Assembly: GCF_015714725.1 (NCBI RefSeq)
Contig: NZ_WBKM01000055.1
Location: forward strand, 1-64,000
Source of the DNA: Nostoc sp. WHI
GTDB taxonomy: Bacteria; Cyanobacteriota; Cyanobacteriia; Cyanobacteriales; Nostocaceae
Length of the DNA: 64,000 bases
Reading direction: 5' to 3'
Shown: positions 35,801-43,982 of the stretch, one piece after another
Numbering within the stretch: the stretch's first letter is position 1
Layout: every line of letters starts with the position of its first letter
The notes under the pieces: model-generated
Told to the model about the DNA's origin: nothing
What the model saw: the letters and a program-made list of their open reading frames with translations, nothing else
The model's database searches: none
Made by a program: the position numbers and the translations under genes

Positions 35801-36112
35801 AATAAAATAGTTACTCCTAGTTGTGCATCCACGGAAGGTAATTCTTTTACTATAACAGGTAGAGGAGGTTTACCAGCAGACCCTACAGCAACCATTCGTG
35901 GTCAAACTATCTTGTCAGATACGCGAGATTTTATAACTGCACAAACGCAAAACAGTAATCAAGTAAATAGTTCTTCTGCAATTCCTCCAACAAGACAACA
36001 AATTGTCGAAGCCACAAGCTTAAGAATTAATTCCCAAGGACAAGTAGAATTAGTAGCGTCTTTACCTCAAGAGAGTTTATCTCAAAAGCATCTTAATTGT
36101 AGCGTTTTATAA
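32840..36112 (+). CDS. Filamentous haemagglutinin N-terminal (TPS) domain protein with Pro-rich stalk
   Basis: The 1090-residue protein has a signal peptide (about 1-25, cleavage after TTAVAQ). A TPS secretion domain follows: RIDGGAIRGSNLFHSFQDFN, then VYFSNPSGVENILSRVTG and NLYLINPNGIIFGTNA. These are the hallmarks of two-partner-secreted adhesins of the FHA family, exported through an FhaC-type outer-membrane porin that is not in this window. A Gly/Asn-rich beta-helical region runs to about residue 815. Then 20 heptads of EVPSPPP type form a rigid stalk (about 818-957). The C-terminus keeps the cyanobacterial motif TGRGGLPADPTATIRG. It is probably surface-exposed. It opens a tight gene run: 80 bases separate it from the CHAT gene. 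A second in-frame ATG lies two codons downstream (32846). Confidence 0.88.
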   Translation: MLMKILTSSTAIACILGSTTTAVAQIAADDSLGVERSVVTPNVQSPKGNIDRIDGGAIRGSNLFHSFQDFNVGNQQQVYFSNPSGVENILSRVTGNHVSNIFGRLGILGNANLYLINPNGIIFGTNARLDISGSFFASTSNALLFKNGYQFTTQDPKAPPLLTVNVPPGLESWLAPQGAIANSGNLSVGQNLTLVGTNLDLQGQLQAGSNLTLQASNTLKVRDNLNYPFIASAKQQLLAEGNKIDIFALNDPSSGFFSDENMVFRSANPISGDTQFFSGGNFSLEQINGQEGDLFSFNDPIIRSSGDVSFNSYTGASIHIFAGGSVNINNINVNRSDQTSFINETVTLSDGLTQVIINGSAQPTVDIRAGTTNFNPTGIKGVINAFSPTPSTDGKPTSADITINQIINSGGLVFLTNQYQPNSSKSGNITVNSVLSIFDRGAGGGNIVIDSRGKIITPQFLTSLGIDFSTFTFSKPGGNITLLAQDDIIIRPSSQILSFGTVGGNITLNSKSAIIQEQAPLRESFIGSFSFGAGQGGDVTLNAPLISLGRSITRTDGKLIITTNSLEANQAKLFTISNRNNASNIIINADSILLNNSNIGSQSIGAGKAGDIEINTSSFVATNNSQIFSRTEGLGNVGNIVLKATNRILLSGANTGLFANTSLGSSGNNGNIFVDSQLVEIRDGAAISTVSQGSGIGGNIEIQGNKLTLDNQALISTKTVSTEGGNINLQLADSLSLRGGSSILAIAGNETTGGNGANITINTDLLFAVPEENSDITANAFLGSGGNINITTRDIEGIGFADTLTPFSNITSSAKKVEVPSPPPEVPSPPPEVPSPPPEVPSPPPEVPSPPPEVPSPPPEVPSPPPEVPSPPPEVPSPPPEVPNPPPEVPSPPPEVPSPPPEVPSPPPEVPSPPPEVPSPPPEVPSPPPEVPNPPPEVPSLPLEIPNPPPEVLNPVLDFSSLESINKPDAAQSSALIGVPNPESDRNNKIVTPSCASTEGNSFTITGRGGLPADPTATIRGQTILSDTRDFITAQTQNSNQVNSSSAIPPTRQQIVEATSLRINSQGQVELVASLPQESLSQKHLNCSVL
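35291..35710 (+). repeat. 21-bp tandem repeat, 20 units, encoding EVPSPPP
   Basis: Twenty units of 21 bases start at 35291. Units 1-9 and 11-16 encode EVPSPPP, units 10 and 17 EVPNPPP, and the last three are degenerate (EVPSLPL, EIPNPPP, EVLNPVL). Third positions vary among CCT/CCC/CCA/CCG and GAA/GAG while the peptide stays constant. The array is prone to length change by slippage, in whole heptads. Confidence 0.93.
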
Positions 36113-36192
36113 ATTTAAAAAAATTAATAAATTTTACATATAAAATAATCAAATAATTTATTAAAAATTTAACCTTAAAAATTGTAACTAAT

Positions 36193-38847
36193 ATGAGGAA
36201 AATATCTAGACGAAAGAGGTATAACTATTTAAACAAAAAAGAATTTTGGCGAACTTGGTTATTTTCAAATCTAAAAATCAATGTTGTCTGGCTTTTTTGC
36301 ATTTGCCTAATATTAAGTCTGTTATTAGCTATTAAGAATATTCCTGCTGTTGCTAATCAATCCATATTATCAGATTCAAATCAGGAAATTCAACAACTAT
36401 CAAATTCTTCAGAGTTGTTACAACAAGGTAAAAATTACTATCAAGCTGGACAATACACAGAAGCAGCTAGAGTTTGGGAAAATGCACTGAAGTTTTATCA
36501 ATCACAAAAAGAAATAATTAGCCAAGTTCAAGTTCTTAATTATTTAGCATTAGCATATAAAGATTTAGGAAAAAATCCACAAGCACAAACTGCGATCGCC
36601 GAAAGTATCAATATCATCAAAAGCTTAAAAATTCCCGATACTAAAAGCAGTTTACTATTAGCGCAGGCATTAAACACCCAAGGAACGCTCCAAATACTAC
36701 AAGGACAAACTGATACGGCTATAGATACTTGGAAACAAGCAGCAGTCACTTATGAGCGCTCAGGTGATAAAACAGGTAAACTCATCAGCCAAATTAATCA
36801 GGCGCAAGGTTTGCAAACACTGGGACAGTATCGCCGCGCCAAAACTTTGTTAGAAGAACTAGTGACAGAATTGCAAAATCAACCTGACAGTCTCTTAAAG
36901 GCTCAAGGATTGAGAAGTTTAGGCATTGCTCTGCAAACTGTTGGTGATTTAAAGCAATCTAAAACAATTCTCGATAAAAGTTGGGAAATTAGTAAACAAT
37001 TCAACTCTCCAACTGATGTGAGTGCAGTTTTATTTAGTATTGGCAATGTTGCCAGAGACTTACAACAATATGATGTTGCTTGGACATACTACCAACAAGC
37101 AGTTAATTTATCTCCACAACTACAGGCTAAATTAGAAGCACAATTAAATCAATTGAGCTTGTTGGTTAAACTACAAAACTGGGAATCAGCACAGACAATA
37201 ATTCCAGAAATAGAAACCAATCTTACCCAACTTCCTCCTAGTCGCCCTGCTATTTATGCCAAGATTAACTTTGCAGAAAGTTTGATGGATTTAAAGCCAG
37301 CAGGAGAAGGTAGAAAAGCAGTTTTGGACACCAACGCCGTCAAAATTTCCCACTTGCTAGCAACAGCTATTCAACAAGCTAAAGAAATCAAAGATCCGAG
37401 AGCCGAAGTTTATTCCCTTAACCAACTAGGTAAACTCTACCAACAAAACAACCAGTTAGCAGATGCGGCAACTTTGACACAACAAGCACTAACAATAGCT
37501 CAAGAAATAAATGCTATAGATTTAGTAGCTCGTGCGGCGGGACAGGTGGGTGCAATTGCTAAAGAACGAGGAGATAGTAATAGCGCCATCCCTGCTTATG
37601 AGATTGCTTTTAATAACTTGCAATCTCTACGTAGTGATTTAGTGGCAATTAACCGGGATGTACAGTTTAATTTTAAAGAAAGTGTTGAACCGATTTATCG
37701 AGATTACGTTAGCTTGTTGTTGCAAAAAGATAATCAAAGCAACCTTAAACAAGCTCTGCAAGTGATGGAAGCTTTGCAACTAGCGGAACTGGATAACTTT
37801 TTTCGGGATGCTTGCTTAGATAATAGCAATCCTGTAGTTTTAGAAAAAATTGACTTGCACGCAGCCGTTATTTATCCAATTATTTTAAGCGATCGCCTGG
37901 AAGTTATTCTTTCAGTTCCTAATCAATCTCTGCGTCACTACAGCACCCAACTACCAAAACAGCAAATAGAAACTATTTTAAAACAACTTTATTCTTCCCT
38001 ATCCCCTGGTTATTCGAGTAAGGAGCGTTTGCGACTTTCCCAAGAAATTTATAACTGGCTGATTGCACCTGCTCAAGCAACACTCCAGAAAAGTAGTATC
38101 AAAACTTTAGTTTTCATTCCAGATAGTTTGTTGCGAAACTTGCCAATGGCTGTTCTGTATGATGGCAAACAGTATTTAATCGAAAATTATAGTGTTGTTC
38201 TCAGTCCTGGATTACAACTATTTCCTCAAGGACTGCAACGCCAAAAATTGAGCGTGTTAGCGGCTGGATTGACGGAAGCACGCCAAGGCTTCAATCCCTT
38301 ACCTGGAGTTACAGAAGAAATTAAAGAAGTTACTACAGAAGTTAATTCACAAGTGTTGCTAGATCAGAAGTTTAGCAGAGACAGTTTAAAAGCGGCGATC
38401 GCTAATAAATCTTTCCCCATAGTTCACCTTGCAACTCACGGTCAATTCAGTTCCAACCCAGAAGAAACCTTTTTGTTGACCTGGGGCGATCGCATTTCCA
38501 TTCAAGATTTTGATCTGTTGTTTAAAAACAGAAGTCAAACAAACATAGAACCGATTGAATTATTAGTGATGAGTGCTTGTCAAACAGCCGTAGGTGATAA
38601 TCGTGCAACATTAGGTTTAGCTGGATTTGCTTTACGTTCTGGTGCTAAAAGTACTCTTGCTAGTTTATGGTCAGTAAGTGATGAGTCTACTTCCTCCTTG
38701 ATGAAAGAATTTTATCACCAATTGAGTAATCCAAAACTAAACAAAGCTGAGGCATTGCAACAGGCACAAATCAAAATTATGGCTAATCCTTTATACAAAC
38801 ATCCTTATTTTTGGTCTTCTTTCGTTCTTGTCGGTAATTGGTTGTAA
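36193..38847 (+). CDS. TPR-CHAT domain (caspase-like) protein
   Basis: The 884-residue protein has one N-terminal hydrophobic segment (about 32-52), then tetratricopeptide repeats (about 75-470; for example LLQQGKNYYQAGQYTEAARV), and a C-terminal CHAT domain (about 580-884). The clan CD catalytic pair is intact: His749 in HLATHGQF and Cys796 in LLVMSACQTAVGD, followed by GLAGFALRSGAKSTLASLWS. CHAT proteins related to separase and caspases act as proteases in some bacterial defence systems, and the family is very abundant in filamentous cyanobacteria. The signal-anchor would place the TPR and CHAT parts outside the plasma membrane. It lies between a surface adhesin-like gene and a DUF928 gene, 20 bases before the latter start. 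Substrate is unknown. Confidence 0.88.
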   Translation: MRKISRRKRYNYLNKKEFWRTWLFSNLKINVVWLFCICLILSLLLAIKNIPAVANQSILSDSNQEIQQLSNSSELLQQGKNYYQAGQYTEAARVWENALKFYQSQKEIISQVQVLNYLALAYKDLGKNPQAQTAIAESINIIKSLKIPDTKSSLLLAQALNTQGTLQILQGQTDTAIDTWKQAAVTYERSGDKTGKLISQINQAQGLQTLGQYRRAKTLLEELVTELQNQPDSLLKAQGLRSLGIALQTVGDLKQSKTILDKSWEISKQFNSPTDVSAVLFSIGNVARDLQQYDVAWTYYQQAVNLSPQLQAKLEAQLNQLSLLVKLQNWESAQTIIPEIETNLTQLPPSRPAIYAKINFAESLMDLKPAGEGRKAVLDTNAVKISHLLATAIQQAKEIKDPRAEVYSLNQLGKLYQQNNQLADAATLTQQALTIAQEINAIDLVARAAGQVGAIAKERGDSNSAIPAYEIAFNNLQSLRSDLVAINRDVQFNFKESVEPIYRDYVSLLLQKDNQSNLKQALQVMEALQLAELDNFFRDACLDNSNPVVLEKIDLHAAVIYPIILSDRLEVILSVPNQSLRHYSTQLPKQQIETILKQLYSSLSPGYSSKERLRLSQEIYNWLIAPAQATLQKSSIKTLVFIPDSLLRNLPMAVLYDGKQYLIENYSVVLSPGLQLFPQGLQRQKLSVLAAGLTEARQGFNPLPGVTEEIKEVTTEVNSQVLLDQKFSRDSLKAAIANKSFPIVHLATHGQFSSNPEETFLLTWGDRISIQDFDLLFKNRSQTNIEPIELLVMSACQTAVGDNRATLGLAGFALRSGAKSTLASLWSVSDESTSSLMKEFYHQLSNPKLNKAEALQQAQIKIMANPLYKHPYFWSSFVLVGNWL

Positions 38848-38867
38848 ACATAGCAGAAGAGGTGAGC

Positions 38868-39932
38868 ATGGTTAAGTTTAATTCTAAAATATTTTTATTT
38901 TTCACTATTAGCGGCACATTAATAGTTTTGACAGGCAATTCTACATTAGCAAGCCTTCTCCCTCAAGAGAATCCAACCGTTACCAATCAAGTTCTCATTA
39001 GTGTGGAATTTAAACTGCCCAAAGATGCAGCCCCCAAAACCAGCGTTGGCGGTGGCGTTCGCGGACAAGTGCAATTCGCCTTACCCGGAGGTTCAACACC
39101 TAGAACCAGTGTTGGCGGAGGTACAAGGGGTGATGTGCAGTTTGCTTTACCCGGAGGTTCAGCACCTAGAACCAGTGTTGGCGGTGGAACTAGGGGTGAT
39201 GTGCAATTCGCTTTACCAGGAGGTTCAACACCTAAAACCAGCGTTGGCGGCGGAACTAGGGGTGATGTGCAATTGACTTTACCAGGAGGTTCAACACCTA
39301 AAACCAGCGTTGGCGGAGGTACAAGGGGTGATGTGCAATTGACTCTACCTAGTGGAAATTCAACCCCCAGAAGCAGTATTGGTGGTGGTACAAGGGGAAA
39401 AACTGCACCATTAACAGCATTAGTTCCTCCTACGAAACAGGGACGCACTGTATTAGCAAGCCCCACAATTTTTGTCTATTTGCCTCCAGTTGGCGCAGAA
39501 ACCGTATTTTTCAGCCTCCAAGACGAAGACGGAAATCCTCATTATTCGACAATGCTAAAAGTTTCTCCCGATGGCGGTGTAGTTAGTATTACCTTACCTC
39601 CAACATCACCACCTTTAGTAATAGATAAAAATTACCTGTGGTATTTTGCACCTATTGAACCAGGCGGAATTCTCCGACCTGATAATTATTCTGTAACAGG
39701 GTGGATAAAACGAGTCAAGTCTACATTTAATGAGCAGGAGTTAGCCTCATCTCCTGTGGAATTAGCCACTAAATATGCTGAGGCTGGTGTATGGTATGAT
39801 ACCCTAAAAATTTTAGCGGCGGCAAAGCGATCGCAACCAAATAATAAAGCTTTTGCTACTGAATGGCACGATTTACTCAAGCAAGTTGGACTAGAAAATA
39901 TTGCCTCTGAACCATTAACAGCAGCTTTTTAA
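38868..39932 (+). CDS. DUF928 family exported protein with 22-residue repeats
   Basis: I choose the ATG at 38868 (MVKFNSKIFLFFTISG) because GAGGTG lies just upstream and the product then begins with a signal peptide. An earlier in-frame start would overlap the CHAT gene. The mature N-terminal part is made of 22-residue repeats of the form DVQFALPGGSTPRTSVGGGT. The C-terminal half (about 190-354) is a DUF928 domain: FVYLPPVGAETVFFSLQDED, then LPPTSPPLVIDKNYLWYFAP and ALAAAKRSQPN-like helices at the end. DUF928 proteins are almost confined to cyanobacteria and are often found next to CHAT and CHASE2 genes; no activity is known to me. The next gene starts 3 bases after its stop. Confidence 0.82.
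   Translation: MVKFNSKIFLFFTISGTLIVLTGNSTLASLLPQENPTVTNQVLISVEFKLPKDAAPKTSVGGGVRGQVQFALPGGSTPRTSVGGGTRGDVQFALPGGSAPRTSVGGGTRGDVQFALPGGSTPKTSVGGGTRGDVQLTLPGGSTPKTSVGGGTRGDVQLTLPSGNSTPRSSIGGGTRGKTAPLTALVPPTKQGRTVLASPTIFVYLPPVGAETVFFSLQDEDGNPHYSTMLKVSPDGGVVSITLPPTSPPLVIDKNYLWYFAPIEPGGILRPDNYSVTGWIKRVKSTFNEQELASSPVELATKYAEAGVWYDTLKILAAAKRSQPNNKAFATEWHDLLKQVGLENIASEPLTAAF
39066..39398 (+). repeat. 66-bp tandem repeats in the DUF928 gene
   Basis: Units begin at 39066, 39132, 39198, 39264 and 39330; the last is 69 bp with one extra codon. A degenerate unit precedes them (39000-39065). Each encodes (D/Q)VQ(F/L)xLPGGSxPRTSVGGG plus TRG. Near-identity between copies points to recent duplication or conversion. 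Confidence 0.85.
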
Positions 39933-39935
39933 AGA

Positions 39936-42032
39936 ATGATGTGGCAAAAACTCAAAAAATCACTGAAAAAATGGCAAGGAACACTGATAATTACTCCCTG
40001 TGTTGCAGGATTAGTCATTGCTGGGAGTAATATCGGTATTTTTAGAATTTTAGAATGGGTGACTTTAGATCAATTATTTCGTATTCGTCCGCAAGAAGCT
40101 GTAGACAAACGAATTGTGATTGTCACAATTGACGAGCCAGATATTCAATATGTCAAGCAATGGCCGATGGCCGATCGCGTTATGGCGAAAATGATTCGCA
40201 ATATCAAAGCACAACAACCAAGAGCGATCGCCATCGATATTTATCGGGATTTACCCGTAGAACCGGGACACGCAGAACTAGTCAAAGAATTTCAAAATAC
40301 TCCCAATTTTATTGGCATTGAAAAAGTTGCCGGAAAACCAGTTGCACCACCACCGAATCTAGCTAAACAGGGTCAAGTAGCTGCTAATGACCTCCTCTTA
40401 GATACAGATGGCAAAATCCGACGCGGTATTATTTTATTAGGTAAACCTGATCAAAGTTTAGCTCAAGGGCTAGGAGTCAAACTAGCCTTAACATATTTGG
40501 AAAAAGAAGGCATTGAATTAAAAGCAATCAACGCAGATAAACAAATCTACGGTTTAGGCAAAGCTAAGTTTGTACCTCTATCTAGCAATGATGGGCAATA
40601 CAACGAAGTTGATATGGGGGGATACCAAGTTTTAATTAATTATCGAGGTGGGCTAGAGAGCTTTGCTCATATTTCCATGACCGATGTTTTAGAAAATCGC
40701 ATACCTGCTAATTTTATGCGCGATCGCCTAGTTTTGGTCGGTGCAAAAGCTCCCAGTTTAAATGATAGCTATAGTACCCCTTACAATAGCAATTTATTTT
40801 TTCCTACAGAGCTAGTCCCTGGAGTAGTAGTTCACGCAAATCTTACCAGTCAGATTCTCAGCGCCGCCATAGATGGCCGCCCAATGATGCGAGCTACCGT
40901 TAAACCTCTAAACTGGTTCTTAATCATCTTTTGGTCTGGATATAGTGCCACTCTTGGTGCAATTTACATTAAAAAACGTTGGCTGACCATAAGTGGTTTA
41001 TTACTGGCTGTGGTGATTATTTTTAGCAGTGCTTACATTGCCTTTCTTGGTGGTTGGTTAATTCCTGTATTTACACCATTATTAACTGTTATCAGCGCAT
41101 TAATAATTGGTCTTGTACAGGTTTTATGGAAAAATCTGATGCTTTCCTATCGGCAATTGGAAGATTATGCCCACAACCTAGAAATTAAAGTTCAAGAACG
41201 CACTGCTGAACTAGCCGAAGCTAATGAAGAAATTAATATTCTCAATGAAAAACTCAAAGGAGAAAACCTCCGCATGAGTGCCGAACTCGATATAATTCGG
41301 CGAATGCAACAAATGATTCTTCCAAAACCAGAAGAACTAGAAGCTATTGAAGGACTAGATATTGCTGGCTTTATGGAAGCTGCGGATGAAGTCGGCGGCG
41401 ATTACTACGATGTACTGCACACCGACGGAGTAGTAACTCTTGGTATTGGAGACGTAACTGGACATGGCCTAGAAAGTGGATTGTTAATGTTAATGACACA
41501 AACAGCAGTTCGCCTCCTCAAAGAAATCCGCGAATCTGATTCAGTGCGCTTCTTTGACATACTCAACCGCACTATCTGCAAGAACGTGCAACGGATGAAC
41601 TCTGAGAAGAACTTGACATTGGTGATTCTCAACTATGCTCAAGGGCAAATAAGTATCAGTGGACAGCACGAAGAAACAATTATCATCCGCAAAGGTGGGC
41701 AAATTGAGCTTATTGACACAATGGACTTGGGTTTCCCCATTGGTTTAGATGATGACATAACTGATTTTATTAGCGATATAACCCTGGAATTACAACCAGG
41801 TGATGGGGTTGTCCTCTACACCGATGGTATTACCGAAGCCAAAGACATCAATAAAAATCAATACGGCCTTGAACCGTTATGTGAAATAATCAGTCAAAAC
41901 TGGCACAAATCAGCATCAGAAATTAAAGATGCAGTAATTTTAGATGTGCGACGACATATTGGTAAACAAAAAGTATTTGATGACATCACATTGCTAGTAT
42001 TCAAGCGACAGGAAGAAGTTTATGAAAGTTAA
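39936..42032 (+). CDS. CHASE2-SpoIIE sensor phosphatase
   Basis: The 698-residue protein has an N-terminal membrane helix (about 17-38) and a large extracytoplasmic CHASE2 domain (about 45-320, with RIVIVTIDEPDIQYVKQWPM and PRAIAIDIYRDLP). Three closely spaced membrane helices (about 325-400) and a coiled coil (about 405-455, ERTAELAEANEEINILNEKL) follow. The end is a SpoIIE/PP2C serine phosphatase (about 475-695). Metal-binding signatures are EVGGDYYD, GIGDVTGHGLESG, VLYTDGITEAKD and FDDITLLVF. CHASE2 is a sensor module of unknown ligand. SpoIIE-type phosphatases dephosphorylate STAS antagonists in partner-switching cascades, and a STAS gene lies 1.3 kb downstream. It starts 3 bases after the DUF928 stop, so the two are very likely co-translated. 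Confidence 0.88.
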   Translation: MMWQKLKKSLKKWQGTLIITPCVAGLVIAGSNIGIFRILEWVTLDQLFRIRPQEAVDKRIVIVTIDEPDIQYVKQWPMADRVMAKMIRNIKAQQPRAIAIDIYRDLPVEPGHAELVKEFQNTPNFIGIEKVAGKPVAPPPNLAKQGQVAANDLLLDTDGKIRRGIILLGKPDQSLAQGLGVKLALTYLEKEGIELKAINADKQIYGLGKAKFVPLSSNDGQYNEVDMGGYQVLINYRGGLESFAHISMTDVLENRIPANFMRDRLVLVGAKAPSLNDSYSTPYNSNLFFPTELVPGVVVHANLTSQILSAAIDGRPMMRATVKPLNWFLIIFWSGYSATLGAIYIKKRWLTISGLLLAVVIIFSSAYIAFLGGWLIPVFTPLLTVISALIIGLVQVLWKNLMLSYRQLEDYAHNLEIKVQERTAELAEANEEINILNEKLKGENLRMSAELDIIRRMQQMILPKPEELEAIEGLDIAGFMEAADEVGGDYYDVLHTDGVVTLGIGDVTGHGLESGLLMLMTQTAVRLLKEIRESDSVRFFDILNRTICKNVQRMNSEKNLTLVILNYAQGQISISGQHEETIIIRKGGQIELIDTMDLGFPIGLDDDITDFISDITLELQPGDGVVLYTDGITEAKDINKNQYGLEPLCEIISQNWHKSASEIKDAVILDVRRHIGKQKVFDDITLLVFKRQEEVYES

Positions 42033-42631
42033 TATCGGCAAATATAAACAATGCTCTAGAATCCAAAATGAGTCATGAAAATCTCCGATTCTTCTCTCTG
42101 TGCATCTATGGTTAATTTATTTTTAAAATGATTTATAACTGCTATAGGAATCATATTTGATTTCTGAAAAAATCTCGGTAGTCTTGTAATGGGCTGTCAT
42201 GGCTAAAATGATTGCAAAAAAATTGTAGGTTGGGTGGAGGCTTTGCGTAACCCAACATCCTGATATATGTTGGGTTGCGCTTTGCTCCACCCAACCTACG
42301 TCTAACGCACTATTTTGCGTAGACAGTCTACTACGTGCATTTCAAAAATCAAATACTAGTCCTATATACGATCATCGACTTAGATTTTTAGCTTATTGGG
42401 TATTGCATAATTGCGGTATTAAATCATTAAATTCAACTTTTAAAGTAAGAATTCAGCATCCAAAATTCAGTAGTCATAATTTATAAGAAATCTAGAATGC
42501 CTAGTATATTTATTTATCAAATTTTCTTCTGATTTTTTAACTATTCTGCCTCCTGAATTCTTACCTTTTAAAACTCTTCTTATTTGCGCTTAACCTGCAT
42601 TTATGTACAATTATTTTGAGATTAAAAAACT
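42033..42631. other. Intergenic gap within the signalling block
   Basis: No gene is supported in these 599 bases. A strong 75-base palindrome occupies 42225-42299 and is listed separately. The rest is AT-rich and probably includes the promoter of the HATPase-like gene. Phrases such as ATGAGTCATGAAAATC (near 42069) and GTCGTGAAAAATAT (43749) suggest related low-level repeats on both sides of the switch genes. Confidence 0.4.
42225..42299. repeat. 75-base palindromic repeat (GTAGGTTGGGTGGAG type)
   Basis: The left arm GTAGGTTGGGTGGAGGCTTT and following bases pair with the right arm ending GCTCCACCCAACCTAC, with few mismatches and a short central loop. The family, with its TTGGGTTxCG core, is a common dispersed palindrome of cyanobacteria. 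A degenerate relative lies at about 56100-56155. Confidence 0.8.
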
Positions 42632-43252
42632 ATGATTCCAATATCTACAGTCTCTACTATAATCAAAACTGAATTATTTGGTGATTTGATCTCTGACTTT
42701 CCTCCAGAACATGATTCTCTTGAACTTTCTTTTACACCCACTTCTCGCTCAATCAAACAACGTTGGCGTAGCAATCGTCTTTCAGCACATTTTTTTGCAG
42801 ACTACTTTACCAACTTTTTAGCGGTAGATGAAAATGAACCAAATCAAGAACAAATAATCAAAGAAAGTAAAAGTGCGGTTAGCTATGTTGCCAACGAACT
42901 TTTAGAAAATGCCATGAAGTTTAATGATGATAGTTCTAACTACAAAGTAAGATTTGGTATTCATTTATTGAATGACGCAGATAGTGTCACTGCCGTGATT
43001 TTTGCCAGCAATAGTATTAAACTAGAAACTGAAGCTAAATTGAGAGCAGTTATTAAAAAAATCTTAACTTCAAATACCCATGAAATGTATGTGCATCAAG
43101 TTGAAAAAAGTGCTGACGAAAATGGATCTTCTGGCTTAGGGCTGTTAACCATGATTAATGACTACTCAGCTAAAATTGGTTGGAAATTAGAAACTATTCA
43201 GCAAGAATCTATAATCATGGCTGTAACTACAATGGCGCAATTTAAGGTATAG
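42632..43252 (+). CDS. HATPase-like (DUF6272/SiaB-like) partner-switch protein
   Basis: The 206-residue protein carries HATPase features: an N-box NELLENAMKFND (about 93-104) and a glycine-rich loop GSSGLGLL (about 169-176). These are the marks of anti-sigma-factor-type serine kinases and of the related DUF6272/SiaB-like group. It is soluble, with no membrane segment. In partner switching such a protein phosphorylates a STAS antagonist; here a STAS protein is encoded 51 bases downstream and a SpoIIE phosphatase upstream. The arrangement recalls the slr1860/slr1861/slr1856 group around Synechocystis IcfG. Whether kinase activity is kept cannot be read with certainty, because the middle D-box region is not obvious. 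Confidence 0.75.
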   Translation: MIPISTVSTIIKTELFGDLISDFPPEHDSLELSFTPTSRSIKQRWRSNRLSAHFFADYFTNFLAVDENEPNQEQIIKESKSAVSYVANELLENAMKFNDDSSNYKVRFGIHLLNDADSVTAVIFASNSIKLETEAKLRAVIKKILTSNTHEMYVHQVEKSADENGSSGLGLLTMINDYSAKIGWKLETIQQESIIMAVTTMAQFKV

Positions 43253-43303
43253 TATTCATCGGTATCTGATTCAAATATTGTTTATTTAGGAAAAGAACAT
43301 ATT

Positions 43304-43657
43304 ATGGTTTTGCAAGAGATTAAAGATGGAGATTACACTGTTGAAGCTTATACAGACTCTGCAATAGTTAACTTTAAAGGAGAATTGAGCCTTGGGGGAT
43401 CGAGTGAATATGAACCAATTACCAATCTACTCAATAAAATTGCCGCAACCGATCCTGCAACGATGACTTTGAACTTAAGAGATTTAGCATTTCTCAACAG
43501 TTCCGGTATTAGTATGTTATCAAAATTTGTCCTGAGCTTGCGTAAGAAAAAAGGAATTCAGTTGCTTATCTTAGGTTCAAATACTATGCCTTGGCAAGGA
43601 AAATCATTGAAAAACCTAGAACGTTTACTCCCTGGTCTTAAACTCGAAATTGAATAA
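43304..43657 (+). CDS. STAS domain anti-sigma-factor antagonist-like protein
   Basis: The 117-residue protein is a single STAS domain. The phosphorylation loop reads LNLRDLAFLNSSGISMLSKF (about 64-83); the Ser in the NSSGI motif is the usual target of the kinase, and an upstream SpoIIE enzyme would remove the phosphate. The size matches SpoIIAA/RsbV and Synechocystis Slr1856/Slr1859-type proteins. It follows the HATPase-like gene closely on the same strand, so the two are probably one transcript. The final output partner (a sigma factor or another target) is not in this window. Confidence 0.85.
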   Translation: MVLQEIKDGDYTVEAYTDSAIVNFKGELSLGGSSEYEPITNLLNKIAATDPATMTLNLRDLAFLNSSGISMLSKFVLSLRKKKGIQLLILGSNTMPWQGKSLKNLERLLPGLKLEIE

Positions 43658-43982
43658 TAAATATACTAAAAAGCTTAAAGCATTGCTACTGCTGGACGTT
43701 AGTTTTTTGGTTCTTCGGTACTTATTATGCTATAGCAATCCTAAATGAGTCGTGAAAAATATAAATAAGGAAACGAACCGCCAAGAACGCCAAGGACACA
43801 AAGGGAAGAAAGAAGAAAGAGATATAGAATTTTCACAAATGATTTAGGACTGCTATATGTAGCTTTGATAATATTTAAAGCCCTTATCTGATGAGGGTTT
43901 TAAATATTATCTTTTAATTTAAGACCGATTTCAGATGAAAGATAATTAAACAATTATAAATAGGAGCAATAAAACTACTACA
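43658..43982. other. Gap between STAS and MscS genes
   Basis: No gene is seen. The stretch around 43765-43800 (GAACCGCCAAGAACGCCAAG) matches a dispersed non-coding repeat style of cyanobacteria. A strong hairpin at 43867-43911 is listed separately. The ribosome-binding sequence of the next gene is TAGGAG near 43962. Confidence 0.45.
43867..43911. terminator. 18-bp stem hairpin, likely bidirectional terminator
   Basis: GATAATATTTAAAGCCCT pairs with AGGGTTTTAAATATTATC with one mismatch. A T-rich run (TTTTAATTT) follows. Its place between the STAS and MscS genes suggests that it ends the partner-switch transcript, giving the channel gene its own promoter. Confidence 0.6.

Noticed and set aside
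38987-39466. Minus-strand open frame of 159 codons with repeated PLVPPPTLVLGVEPPGK.
   Set aside because: It is the antisense shadow of the 66-bp repeats in the DUF928 gene.
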